A stretch of DNA of 64,000 bases. It comes from an uncultured Pedosphaera sp. (GTDB lineage: Bacteria > Verrucomicrobiota > Verrucomicrobiia > Limisphaerales > Pedosphaeraceae). Both the position numbers and the translations under genes were made by a program. Under the pieces are notes generated by a model. The model saw only the letters and a list, made by a program, of their open reading frames with translations, ran no database searches and had not been told where the DNA came from. The DNA lies in the NCBI GenBank assembly GCA_903918755.1, contig CAIXFN010000052.1:1-64000 (forward strand), written 5' to 3'. Positions 52,622-60,490 of the stretch are shown here, one piece after another. Within the stretch, counting starts at the first letter, position 1, and every line of letters starts with the position of its first letter.

Positions 52622-53326
52622 ATGAAACTCCTCCTGGTAATCGCGCTGGCGGGCGGGCTGGCGATACTGCCCGCCCGGGCGGGCAGTATCACGGGAACCG
52701 TGCAGGCGCAGGGAAAAGCCGGGACGGACGCAGAGGCGGCAGGCGGCAAATATGGCAGCCGGAAATTCAAGTTTGTCGAGCGGGTCAATTATGCCGCGTT
52801 GCACGACTTCGTGGTTTATATCACGGGTCCGCTGACGAATTCCCCATTGCCCAAGCCCCCGGCGGAGGCGGCCCCGCAACGGGTGGTAACCCGGCGAATT
52901 CTGCAGCGCGAAGCCAACTTCGTCCCCCATGTACTACCCATCCAGGTTGGCACCACTATTGAATGGCCCAATCAGGACGACATCCTGCATAACGTTTTTT
53001 CCATTTCGGATCCCAAACCTTTTGACCTCGGCCTCTACAAGGACCCGGAACTCAAGCGGGTGACTTTTGACAAACCCGGGAGGGTGGATGTCTTCTGCTC
53101 CATTCACACCACCATGAGTTGCATCATCCTGGTGCTCGAATCTCCGTGGTTTGCGGTCACGGACGACCGGGGACATTACACCATCAACGGCGTGCCTCCC
53201 GGCGTTTACCAAGTGCGCGCCTGGCATGAGCGGCTGCCCGCCCAGGAGCGGGAAATCAAGGTGCCGGAATCCGGGGAAGTCCGGATGGATTTCGTGCTCG
53301 GCATCAAGAATCTGCCGCAATACTGA
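52622..53326 (+). CDS. Periplasmic cupredoxin-like protein with carboxypeptidase-regulatory domain
   Basis: A 234-residue protein starting at ATG 52622, two bases after the porin stop. The signal peptide is MKLLLVIALAGGLAILPARA. A plastocyanin-like domain follows with candidate type-1 copper ligands His123 (DDILHNVFS), Cys159, His162 and Met165 (VFCSIHTTMSC). The C-terminal 60 residues (FAVTDDRGHYTINGVPPGVY, VRAWHERLPAQE) match a carboxypeptidase-regulatory-like fold. The pairing is typical of methylamine-utilisation-type cupredoxin proteins. It probably binds copper in the periplasm. A perfect 28-bp palindrome lies over its signal-peptide cleavage region. Confidence 0.85.
   Translation: MKLLLVIALAGGLAILPARAGSITGTVQAQGKAGTDAEAAGGKYGSRKFKFVERVNYAALHDFVVYITGPLTNSPLPKPPAEAAPQRVVTRRILQREANFVPHVLPIQVGTTIEWPNQDDILHNVFSISDPKPFDLGLYKDPELKRVTFDKPGRVDVFCSIHTTMSCIILVLESPWFAVTDDRGHYTINGVPPGVYQVRAWHERLPAQEREIKVPESGEVRMDFVLGIKNLPQY
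52663..52690. repeat. Perfect 28-bp palindrome inside the cupredoxin-like gene
   Basis: Two 14-base arms (52663-52676 and 52677-52690) are exact reverse complements with no spacer. The left arm is GATACTGCCCGCCC. The palindrome encodes the stretch around the signal-peptide cleavage site (ILPARAGSI), about 40 bases after the start codon. Confidence 0.9.
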
Positions 53327-53329
53327 ACC

Positions 53330-55582
53330 GTGCCTGGCAGGGATGTCATGTTGCGGGACAGTTTGCGCGCCAAAGTGCTGCTGCCGGTGGTCGTGAGCAT
53401 GGGGCTGGCCCTGGTCCTCACCGTGTGGACGGTCAACCATCGGCTAACCCAGGAATTTAAAGCGGATGCGGCTCGCACCCTGGCAATGGCGGAAGACGTT
53501 TTTCGCAACTCGCAAAAAATCCGCACCCGCTCCCTGCTGGAGCGTTACCGCAATCTGCCCAATGAACCCCGGTATAAGGCGGTGTTTCAAGCCGCCGACC
53601 CGCCCACGATCCGTCATCTCTTTGCCGAATTGCTCGGCGAACAGGGCGCGGACGTGATCGGTTTCACCTCGGACAAATTGGAACTCGTGGCGGGGGCCAG
53701 GCGGGACCCCGCCATTTCAATGAGTCTGTTGGAAACCGCGAGCGCCGTCCCCGTCAATAAGGCGCTTGGGGGCGAGGAATCCGTCGCCACGGTACGGGTG
53801 GGTGATCGCCTTTTTGACGTAATTGTGATCCCGGTGACCGGCGTGGGCGAAAGTCTCATCGGCGCGCTGACCATCGGGGTGGAACTGGGCGGGGCTGCGG
53901 CCCGGGAATTCAACCGGCTCCCACGGAGCCAGATCGTGCTGCTGGCTGACGGGCGGGTGGTCGCTTCCACCCTGCCCCACCCGGAATCCAACCAGAGCAT
54001 AGTAGCCTTGTTGCGCGAGGCTCCCGGCCCGGCGGGGCCGCTCGATGCTCCCGGAACCGTCCGCCAACTATTGTTAGAGGGCGAACATTACTTCTGCTCG
54101 GCCGGCCGCTTCGACTCCGGCAATGGGGATAAGGACCCCGGCTACCTGTTGTTGTGGTCTTACGAACAACCCCTGCGGGCACTGCAAGCCACCCGGCAGG
54201 AGTTGATGGGGGTCAGCTTGCTGGGCATCCTCCTCGCCACGGGTATCATCTGGCTCTTTGTCCGCCGGGCCACCCGCCCGCTCCTGGAACTCCGCGCCCT
54301 CGCCGATGCCGTAGGTCACGGGGATTTCTCCCGCCGGGCGGCGGTGGCCACCCGTGACGAGTGCGGCCAGCTGGCGGCGGGCTTCAACCGCATGACCGAA
54401 AATCTCCGGAGTTCCCGCGACCGATTGGAGGAGACGGTTGCGCGGCTCAAGACCACCCAGGCGCAACTGGTTCAGAGCGAGAAACTGTCCGGCATCGGCC
54501 AGTTTGTCGCCGGCGTGGCGCATGAATTGAACAACCCGCTGACGATCGTGCTGGGCTTTTCCGAACTGGTGCAAGGTCGCAGCCAGGATCCCGAGCAACG
54601 CGCCGAGTTAGCCATGATTTACAATAACGCGCAGCGCTGTCACCGGATCGTGCAAAGCCTGCTGAGCTTTGCCCGGCGACACGCGCCCGAACGGAAGCTT
54701 GTCTGCCTGAACCAGCTCCTGCAATCCGTCCTCGAGTTCCTGGCCTACGAATTGCGCACCAGCAACATCGCCGTCGTCACGCGTTTCGATCCGCACTTGC
54801 CGCTGGCGAGCGTGGATCCCCACCAATTGCAACAGGTTTTTCTTAACCTCATCAATAACGCCCGCCAGGCAATCGAAGCCCACCAGCCCAAAGGCTGCGT
54901 AACCATCATCACCGAGTCTTCGGCGCCCACTATCCGGGTCACGATCCAGGATGACGGCCCGGGCATCGCACCGGAGAATCTTTCCAAAATCTTCGATCCC
55001 TTCTTCACCACCAAGGAAGTCGGCAAGGGCACCGGCTTGGGCCTAAGCCTCTGCTACGGTATTCTTCAGGAGCATGGTGGCACCATCTTCCCACGCAGCC
55101 GCCCGGGGGAAGGGGCCGCCTTCATTATTGAGTTGCCCGTTTCCCGCACGGCAATTGATGCAGCCATGCCCCCCACCGCCCGCGATCAGGAAGCGATTAG
55201 TCGCGAGGGGTCCGGCAAACGGGTACTGGCGATTGATGATGAACCGGCGATTCTGCAACTGGTCCGCCGCCTGCTCGAGTGCGGCGGTTTTGAAGTGGAT
55301 GTCGCGGCGGATGGAGAAACCGGGCTTCGCCGTCTCAGCGAACGGCCCTATGATGTGATATTGTGCGACTGGAAAATGCCGGGGTTGACCGGTCAGGACG
55401 TTTACGAGCGTTTGCAGTTGAGCCAGCCCCACCATTGCCGCCGGATGATTTTCATGACGGGCGATGTGGTCAGCGAGCGCACCCGCGCATTCCTGGAGTC
55501 CCCCAAGAAGGTTTACCTGCCGAAACCGTTCACGGTGGAGGAGTTTCGCGCCGCGCTTAGCCAGATTCTGGCCGGCGGCTGA
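53330..55582 (+). CDS. Hybrid sensor histidine kinase with C-terminal receiver
   Basis: A 750-residue inner-membrane kinase. A first membrane helix (KVLLPVVVSMGLALVLTVWT) is followed by a periplasmic sensor domain (about 40-290) and a second helix (LLGILLATGIIWLFVRRATR). Then come HAMP (about 310-365), HisKA with phospho-acceptor His398 (VAGVAHELNNPLTIVLGFSE), HATPase (NNARQAI, DDGPGIAPENLSKIFDPFFT, GTGLGLSLCYGILQ) and a receiver domain with Asp636/637, phospho-acceptor Asp680 (LCDWKMPGLTG) and Lys732 (LPKPF). An alternative start lies at the Met of residue 7. It begins 3 bases after the cupredoxin-like gene, so it probably senses a metal or solute linked to that operon. No separate output regulator is adjacent. 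Confidence 0.92.
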   Translation: MPGRDVMLRDSLRAKVLLPVVVSMGLALVLTVWTVNHRLTQEFKADAARTLAMAEDVFRNSQKIRTRSLLERYRNLPNEPRYKAVFQAADPPTIRHLFAELLGEQGADVIGFTSDKLELVAGARRDPAISMSLLETASAVPVNKALGGEESVATVRVGDRLFDVIVIPVTGVGESLIGALTIGVELGGAAAREFNRLPRSQIVLLADGRVVASTLPHPESNQSIVALLREAPGPAGPLDAPGTVRQLLLEGEHYFCSAGRFDSGNGDKDPGYLLLWSYEQPLRALQATRQELMGVSLLGILLATGIIWLFVRRATRPLLELRALADAVGHGDFSRRAAVATRDECGQLAAGFNRMTENLRSSRDRLEETVARLKTTQAQLVQSEKLSGIGQFVAGVAHELNNPLTIVLGFSELVQGRSQDPEQRAELAMIYNNAQRCHRIVQSLLSFARRHAPERKLVCLNQLLQSVLEFLAYELRTSNIAVVTRFDPHLPLASVDPHQLQQVFLNLINNARQAIEAHQPKGCVTIITESSAPTIRVTIQDDGPGIAPENLSKIFDPFFTTKEVGKGTGLGLSLCYGILQEHGGTIFPRSRPGEGAAFIIELPVSRTAIDAAMPPTARDQEAISREGSGKRVLAIDDEPAILQLVRRLLECGGFEVDVAADGETGLRRLSERPYDVILCDWKMPGLTGQDVYERLQLSQPHHCRRMIFMTGDVVSERTRAFLESPKKVYLPKPFTVEEFRAALSQILAGG

Positions 55583-55644
55583 GCGGGCCGGGGGTCCGGG
55601 CACGGGCGGATCAGTGAGGCCATCCGCTTGCCATTCAGCAAAAA

Positions 55645-55785
55645 ATGAAGGATGTTCGGCGAGAAATTTTCACCAACCATGATCCGGTCTCCGGCACCGT
55701 TTACTACGCCCTGCTTTTGCTGTGCACCATCATGCCCTGGCTGGTTTGGCAGGGCACCGCTCGCCCGGTAAACCCCGAACCATGA
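55645..55785 (+). CDS. 46-residue single-span membrane protein
   Basis: A short frame not normally reported by ORF callers. It encodes MKDVRREIFTNHDPVSG followed by a hydrophobic helix (YYALLLLCTIMPWLVWQG) and a Pro-rich tail, ending at TGA 55783-55785. Its stop overlaps the ATG of the next small gene (ATGA), which favours real coupled translation. It lies 62 bases after the hybrid kinase and may belong to the same operon. Function unknown. Confidence 0.5.
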   Translation: MKDVRREIFTNHDPVSGTVYYALLLLCTIMPWLVWQGTARPVNPEP

Positions 55786-56120
55786 AACCTGTGAAAGGAA
55801 ACCGAAGGCTCTGCCTTTTCTGCCTCCCCATCCCGTCGCTCCGAGTAGTCCAGAGAAAGCTATTAATTCTGGGCGCCGCTATGGGAATCATTTACGTGCT
55901 CGGCTATGGATTGGTCCGGTGGCGAAAATTTATTGTCATGAAGGAATATGATGCCAAGGAAGAAAGACTCATGGTAAGGGAGGTTGGCCCGGGATGGGAT
56001 GTTCGGGACGATGGGAGAGGAATCTTGAAGAACCGGCTGGACCCAATGGTCTTTTCCTGGTTTCACCCAATGTGCTTTATTGAGAATGCCATTCGGGGAT
56101 CAAAAAAGCCCACATCGTAG
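55782..56120 (+). CDS. Small single-span membrane protein of unknown function
   Basis: A 112-residue protein starting at ATG 55782. A membrane helix (KLLILGAAMGIIYVLGYGLV) is followed by a basic stretch (RWRKFIVMKEYDAKEERL) and a hydrophilic part with Trp and Pro residues (FSWFHPMCFIENAI). Base composition is lower in GC than in neighbouring genes. It overlaps the 46-residue frame by 4 bases. I recognise no family. Confidence 0.5.
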   Translation: MKPVKGNRRLCLFCLPIPSLRVVQRKLLILGAAMGIIYVLGYGLVRWRKFIVMKEYDAKEERLMVREVGPGWDVRDDGRGILKNRLDPMVFSWFHPMCFIENAIRGSKKPTS

Positions 56121-56490
56121 AAACTGCGGGTTATCGAAGATTCTTTCCATGACGCTCCTACGGAGCTTGGCTGATTATTGTGGGGCGGTTCTATAAACGT
56201 GGCGCTCCTCTGGAGCTATTTTTGCCGCGATTAGCCATTCCCGCCCGGTCAGCGGGGTGGAGCCGCCAGCTTGAACGCTTAAACCGCTACTCGCGCGCCG
56301 GACGAATTCGCGGGCCAGCGTCGGCATAACTCACGGAAGCGCCAGCAGCGCGCCATATCTATAGCTAGCAAACTTACCCATTCATCCCAAGCTGAAGTGG
56401 GGCGGCACGATTCGAGGAAAAGGTGGTTAGCCAAGCCGACCGATCAAACACCCGGAAAGAAAAAGTTGGAGGATCTCGAAGGCACCGCGC
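56121..56490. other. Noncoding stretch with palindromic repeats
   Basis: About 370 bases without a convincing gene. It contains the GCTCC/GGAGC repeat pair described separately and a short CTATAGCTAG palindrome near 56360. It looks like an accumulation of intergenic repeats. Confidence 0.5.
56154..56216. repeat. 50-bp-period GCTCC-N3-GGAGC palindromic repeat, two units
   Basis: Two small palindromes, GCTCCTACGGAGC (56154-56166) and GCTCCTCTGGAGC (56204-56216), begin exactly 50 bases apart. They are separated by GGCGGTTCTATAAACGTGG. From memory, arrays with CTATAAAC and GCTCC-TACGG-AGC occur in intergenic regions of many environmental bacteria; here there are only two units. Confidence 0.65.
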
Positions 56491-56625
56491 TTAATCGCGC
56501 GGTTTGCCGCGTTCCTCGACGTTCGGGCCGTCCGATGAGCCAAAAGCGGCCACCCACAACGCCGGAGCGAAGAAAAACAAAATGCCGATGGGTACACACA
56601 GGACGCCCCAGATATTCGAATCCAT
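56491..56625 (-). CDS. 44-residue single-span membrane protein
   Basis: A short minus-strand frame from ATG 56625 to TAA 56491-56493. It encodes MDSNIWGVLCVPIGILFFFA, continuing PALWVAAFG, then a hydrophilic tail (SSDGPNVEERGKPRD). One clear membrane helix is present. The length and composition are plausible for a small membrane protein, but no family is recognised and no ribosome-binding site is evident. Confidence 0.45.
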   Translation of the reverse strand: MDSNIWGVLCVPIGILFFFAPALWVAAFGSSDGPNVEERGKPRD

Positions 56626-56815
56626 GGCCAGAATTATGCGGGTCCCGCCGGTTTTGGCAATCCCAAAAACGGGGGCAAACCGGACGGAAAAATCTTCACA
56701 TTAGGGTTGACGCCCGAACCAATGAAGGTGGATTATCCCGAAAATCACCCGAATTTATTCCCGCGCGGGGATCCGGTGATCAGGGTGGCGAAGGAGCCGG
56801 GAAAGGATTGGCAAC

Positions 56816-58147
56816 ATGAATCGACTCGTGGTGAATCCGAATACGCCGCAAGCTTGGGAAATCCAACTCAAGCCCGGAGAAAATTCCTTTGGGCGAGGCG
56901 ACGCCACTGATTTCACAATTCCCGACCCCAGTGTTTCCACCCGGCATTGTCGCGTGCTGGTGGCGGATGACGGCGTCATCCTGCAGGATCTGGGCTCCAC
57001 GAATGGGACATCCGTCAATGGCGTCGCCGGGCAGCAGTTCAAGCTGGAGAACGGCCAGGCGCTCCGCTTCGGCAACGTGGACCTGGTGTATTATTCCGAT
57101 ACCCCCGCAGCGGCTCCCCCCAAGCCCGCCGGCACCAAACTCCGGGTTTCGCTCGCCTCGCATGCGCCCGCGGCCCCGGTCGCAGCCGTGGCCGCCCTCG
57201 CGGAAGCCCCGCCGCCAACCGCCCCACCGCGAATGGCCGGGCCCGCCGCCGTGGCTGGGGGAAACCGGTTTTGCAAATTTCACCCGAAATCCCTGGCCCG
57301 GTTTTTCTGCGCCCAATGCGGACGCTCCTTCTGCGATCTCTGCGTTACCACCCGGCCATCCGAAGACGGCGCGGTGCGGACCTGCCGGAGTTGCGGCGTG
57401 GAAGTGACGCCGCTGGAGGTGCGGTCGGAGCGGGTCGTGCAGCGCAGCTTTTACAGCAAACTGCCGGGGGCCTTTATCTACCCATTCCGGGACATGGGCC
57501 TGGTGGTGGTGATATTTGCGACCATCGCCTTTGCCGCCGTGGGATTCATGGCCGGTATGTTTGCGATCGGGGCCAACGTGTTGTTTTATGGTTTTTTGTT
57601 CCTCTTCATGCAAAACATCATCCATACCACGGCGTCGGATGAAAGCGAGGGGTTGGCCTTTCCCGAGATGGACGGATTGATCGGGGCGGCGCTTGCCCTG
57701 CTCGGCACGGTGTTGATGTCTTTTTGGCTGACCATCTTGCTCCTGATCCTGCAGTATTCCGGCATCGAAATCCCGGGCGCCTTCATCATTGCCAGCACCA
57801 TCTTGGGGTGCCTGTACTTTCCCATGGCGTTCCTGGCGGTGGCCATCAAGGATACCCCGCTGGCGGGCAATCCACTCGTGGTGTTCCCTTCCATCATGAA
57901 AATACCCGCCCAATACTCGGTCGCCGCATTTGTACTGCTATCGGTATACGGAGTCCGGAAGTTGGGAGGGTACATTTCCGGCGAGGCCGGAGCCCTCGCC
58001 TTTCACACCCATGACATCAACACCGTCGTGCTCGCGCTGGGGTTGCGAGCCGTCTGGGCTTTCGTGAGTTTTTACCTGCTCACGGTCAGTATCCGGATTC
58101 TGGGCCTGCTCTACAACTCCACGAAAGACAAACTCGGTTGGTCCTGA
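56816..58147 (+). CDS. FHA, B-box zinc-finger and multi-span membrane fusion protein
   Basis: A 443-residue protein. Residues 1-95 are an FHA phosphopeptide-binding domain (ENSFGRGDATDFTIPDP, VSTRHCRVLVADDG, LQDLGSTNGTSVNG). An Ala/Pro-rich linker is followed by a B-box-like zinc finger (about 150-195: FCKFHPKSLARFFCAQCGRS, FCDLCV, CRSCGVEV). The last 230 residues hold about six membrane helices (MGLVVVIFATIAFAAVGFMA, SFWLTILLLILQYSGI) of a Yip1/DUF4013-like type. GGAAAGGA lies about eight bases upstream of the ATG. It may link Ser/Thr phosphorylation to a membrane process; no kinase gene is in the window. Confidence 0.8.
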   Translation: MNRLVVNPNTPQAWEIQLKPGENSFGRGDATDFTIPDPSVSTRHCRVLVADDGVILQDLGSTNGTSVNGVAGQQFKLENGQALRFGNVDLVYYSDTPAAAPPKPAGTKLRVSLASHAPAAPVAAVAALAEAPPPTAPPRMAGPAAVAGGNRFCKFHPKSLARFFCAQCGRSFCDLCVTTRPSEDGAVRTCRSCGVEVTPLEVRSERVVQRSFYSKLPGAFIYPFRDMGLVVVIFATIAFAAVGFMAGMFAIGANVLFYGFLFLFMQNIIHTTASDESEGLAFPEMDGLIGAALALLGTVLMSFWLTILLLILQYSGIEIPGAFIIASTILGCLYFPMAFLAVAIKDTPLAGNPLVVFPSIMKIPAQYSVAAFVLLSVYGVRKLGGYISGEAGALAFHTHDINTVVLALGLRAVWAFVSFYLLTVSIRILGLLYNSTKDKLGWS

Positions 58148-58159
58148 GCCGGCCCGGCA

Positions 58160-59293
58160 TCAGGGTTTGGGCAACTTGGGCAACGCGTTGGTCAGGGGAA
58201 TGAATTCCGCCGTGGATTTTCGCTTTCGCCAGCGGGCCTCCAACCGGGCAATCCGCTGGGCCAGGGCGGGATGGCTCTGGAAGGACTGCGGCAACCGGGG
58301 AGCCTGCGCCATTTTCTGCTCATATTGCTGAATTTTCTGGAAGAAGGTGATCATGCCCCGCGGGTCAATCCGGGCGGCCACGAGGTAATCCCAGCCGGCG
58401 TCATCCGCCTCGGTTTCATATTCCCGGGAGAATCCCTGCTGCAGCAGCAATCCGGAGCCGGAGGTGAACACCCGGGCCAGGTCGGTCCGACCGCCAAGAA
58501 AGATGCCAAATACCGCGAAGGAACCGGAGGAGGACACCAGTTTTTGCGCGTAATGCCGTTTCGCCACGTGCGCCAATTCGTGGGCCAGCACCCCGAGCAA
58601 TTCTTCCGGCCGGTCGGTCAATTCCAGCAAACCGGTGTTGACCAGCACGTCGCCGCCTGGGAGGGCAAAAGCGTTGGGTTCCTCATCAGTCACCAGGTGG
58701 AACCGCACGGAGTTGGACCCGAGGGCCAAGTTTTGCAGCAAAGGTGCAGCCAGGGCGGTCAGTTCGGCCACCTGGTTGGTGTACCGGTCCAGGTCCGACT
58801 TCTCCGCCAGATGTTCCAGCGCGGCCGCGCCAAACTCTTTTTCCCATCCGGGCGGGGCCTGGGCGGCGAGGGAACGGACCATGGCGCCGGTGGTTCGGGA
58901 AAAGATCCAGCCAATCACCAGGAATCCAATGACGAAGTAAGCGGTGAGGCGGAGGCTCCGGACCACTTCGCGGCGGCCGCGCTCCTGCCCGAGTTGGTCG
59001 CGCACGGCCTGCAACTGGGGGAAACCGGGCACGGTGAACACGCGCTGATCCTGGGTGTGAATGCACAACCCCGGACGGGCGCAATCATAAAAGCAAATGC
59101 GCCCCGCCGCTTCCTGCACCTCCACGGTGATCCGGTCCACGGGAATCTCCTCGGACCGCCGGGGGGACTCGAAGCGGAACCCGTGACGATGGATGAAAAT
59201 GCTCCCGGCCACCACCTCGTTGCCAAAATCCGGGTGGAGCAGGCCGGCACGGAAACCTGGCGCGGTCGAGCTCAAGCCCCCGCATTGGAACAA
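58160..59293 (-). CDS. M48-family membrane-bound zinc metalloprotease
   Basis: A 377-residue protein. The N-terminal 110 residues form a beta-rich domain (GNEVVAGSIFIHRHGFRFES) and are followed by one membrane helix (YFVIGFLVIGWIFSRTTGAM). The protease domain has NAFALPGGDVLVNTGLLEL, the HELAH zinc motif at 238-242 (LAHELAHVAKRHYAQ) and the third-ligand region EYETEADDAGWDYL (about 291-304). The end has SFQSHPALAQRIARLEARW, typical of M48C proteins. It probably degrades misfolded envelope proteins. It converges with the FHA gene (12-base gap). Confidence 0.9.
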   Translation of the reverse strand: MFQCGGLSSTAPGFRAGLLHPDFGNEVVAGSIFIHRHGFRFESPRRSEEIPVDRITVEVQEAAGRICFYDCARPGLCIHTQDQRVFTVPGFPQLQAVRDQLGQERGRREVVRSLRLTAYFVIGFLVIGWIFSRTTGAMVRSLAAQAPPGWEKEFGAAALEHLAEKSDLDRYTNQVAELTALAAPLLQNLALGSNSVRFHLVTDEEPNAFALPGGDVLVNTGLLELTDRPEELLGVLAHELAHVAKRHYAQKLVSSSGSFAVFGIFLGGRTDLARVFTSGSGLLLQQGFSREYETEADDAGWDYLVAARIDPRGMITFFQKIQQYEQKMAQAPRLPQSFQSHPALAQRIARLEARWRKRKSTAEFIPLTNALPKLPKP

Positions 59294-59329
59294 AATGCCG
59301 GGGCGACGGCCAATACTTTCTCCGGCGGA

Positions 59330-60469
59330 CTAATGGCCGATGGCGGCCGCGATGGCGGTGCCCATTTCCGTAGTTCCCACCCGGCGGGCGCCGGATTCAC
59401 TCGCGCTGTAAATGTCGCCGGTCCGGAGCCCGGCAGCGATGACCTGGCCCACGGCGGATTCAATGGCGACCGCCGGTTCGTTCAGGCCAAAACTGTGGCG
59501 CAGCATCAAGGCGGCGGAAAGAATCTGGGCGATGGGGTTCGCCAGATCCCGGCCGGCGATATCCGGGGCCGTGCCGCCCGCGGGTTCGTAGAAACCAAAT
59601 ACGCGATCGCCCGTGGCGGCCCCGAGGCTCGCGCTCGGGAGCATGCCGAGCGAACCCGCCAGGGCCGCGGCTTCGTCGCTAAGGATGTCGCCGAACATGT
59701 TCTCGCAGAGCAGCACATCGAACTGCGTCGGGCGCAGGACGAGTTGCATCGCGCCGTTGTCCACAAACATATGGTCAAGCGCCACATCGGGATATTCCCG
59801 GGACACCGCCGTCACGACTTCCCGCCAGAGCACCCCGTTTTCGAGCACGTTGGCCTTGTCGATACTGGTCAGCTTGCGGCGACGTAACCGGGCGGTGCGG
59901 AAGGCCACGTGGGCGATCCGTTCGATTTCCGGGGTGGTGTACACCATCGTGTCGATGGCGCGAAACCATTTCCGGGATGGTTCCCCGGCGGGCGCGGGAA
60001 TTTCCTCGGTCTTTTTGGGTTGGCCAAAGTACATCCCGCCGGTCAGTTCCCGGACCACGAGAATATCAATCCCCGCGCCCTGACGCTCGAGACTGAGGGG
60101 GCAGGCGTGGGCCAATTCCCGCGGCAATTTCACCGGCCGGAGATTGGCGAACAGGCCGAATTCCTTCCGCAACCGCAGGAGGGCGGCGCGTTCGGGCCGG
60201 GCTTCCTTGGGGATGGTGGGATCGCGATCCGGCAGGCCAACGGATCCGAACAGGATGCAGTCCGAGGCGCGGCACAACGCCAGCGTCGCGTCCGGCAGGG
60301 CCTGACCGGACGCATCAATGCCCGCCCAACCCACCGGGGCCGCGGTGATCTGCAAGGTCAATCCAAACTTGGCTTCCACCGCCCGCAGCACGCGGATGGC
60401 TTCGCGCATGACTTCCGGACCAATGCCGTCGCCCGCGAGGGCGGCGATTTTCAAAACAGTCGAACTCAT
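59330..60469 (-). CDS. leuB: 3-isopropylmalate dehydrogenase
   Basis: A 379-residue enzyme from ATG 60469. Family motifs are ALAGDGIGPEVMREA near the N-terminus, LLRLRKEFGLFANLRPVK with the substrate Arg residues, DILVVRELTGGMYFGQP, the catalytic Lys in LTSIDKANVLENG, and the metal-binding Asp residues in DHMFVDNGAMQL and GDILSDEAAALAGSLGMLPS. The NAD loop GTAPDIAGRDLANPIA is present. It catalyses the third step of leucine biosynthesis. No other leu genes lie in the window. It follows the MoeB-type gene by 21 bases on the same strand. Confidence 0.94.
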   Translation of the reverse strand: MSSTVLKIAALAGDGIGPEVMREAIRVLRAVEAKFGLTLQITAAPVGWAGIDASGQALPDATLALCRASDCILFGSVGLPDRDPTIPKEARPERAALLRLRKEFGLFANLRPVKLPRELAHACPLSLERQGAGIDILVVRELTGGMYFGQPKKTEEIPAPAGEPSRKWFRAIDTMVYTTPEIERIAHVAFRTARLRRRKLTSIDKANVLENGVLWREVVTAVSREYPDVALDHMFVDNGAMQLVLRPTQFDVLLCENMFGDILSDEAAALAGSLGMLPSASLGAATGDRVFGFYEPAGGTAPDIAGRDLANPIAQILSAALMLRHSFGLNEPAVAIESAVGQVIAAGLRTGDIYSASESGARRVGTTEMGTAIAAAIGH

Positions 60470-60490
60470 AATTTGCCGCAACGGTCGCCC

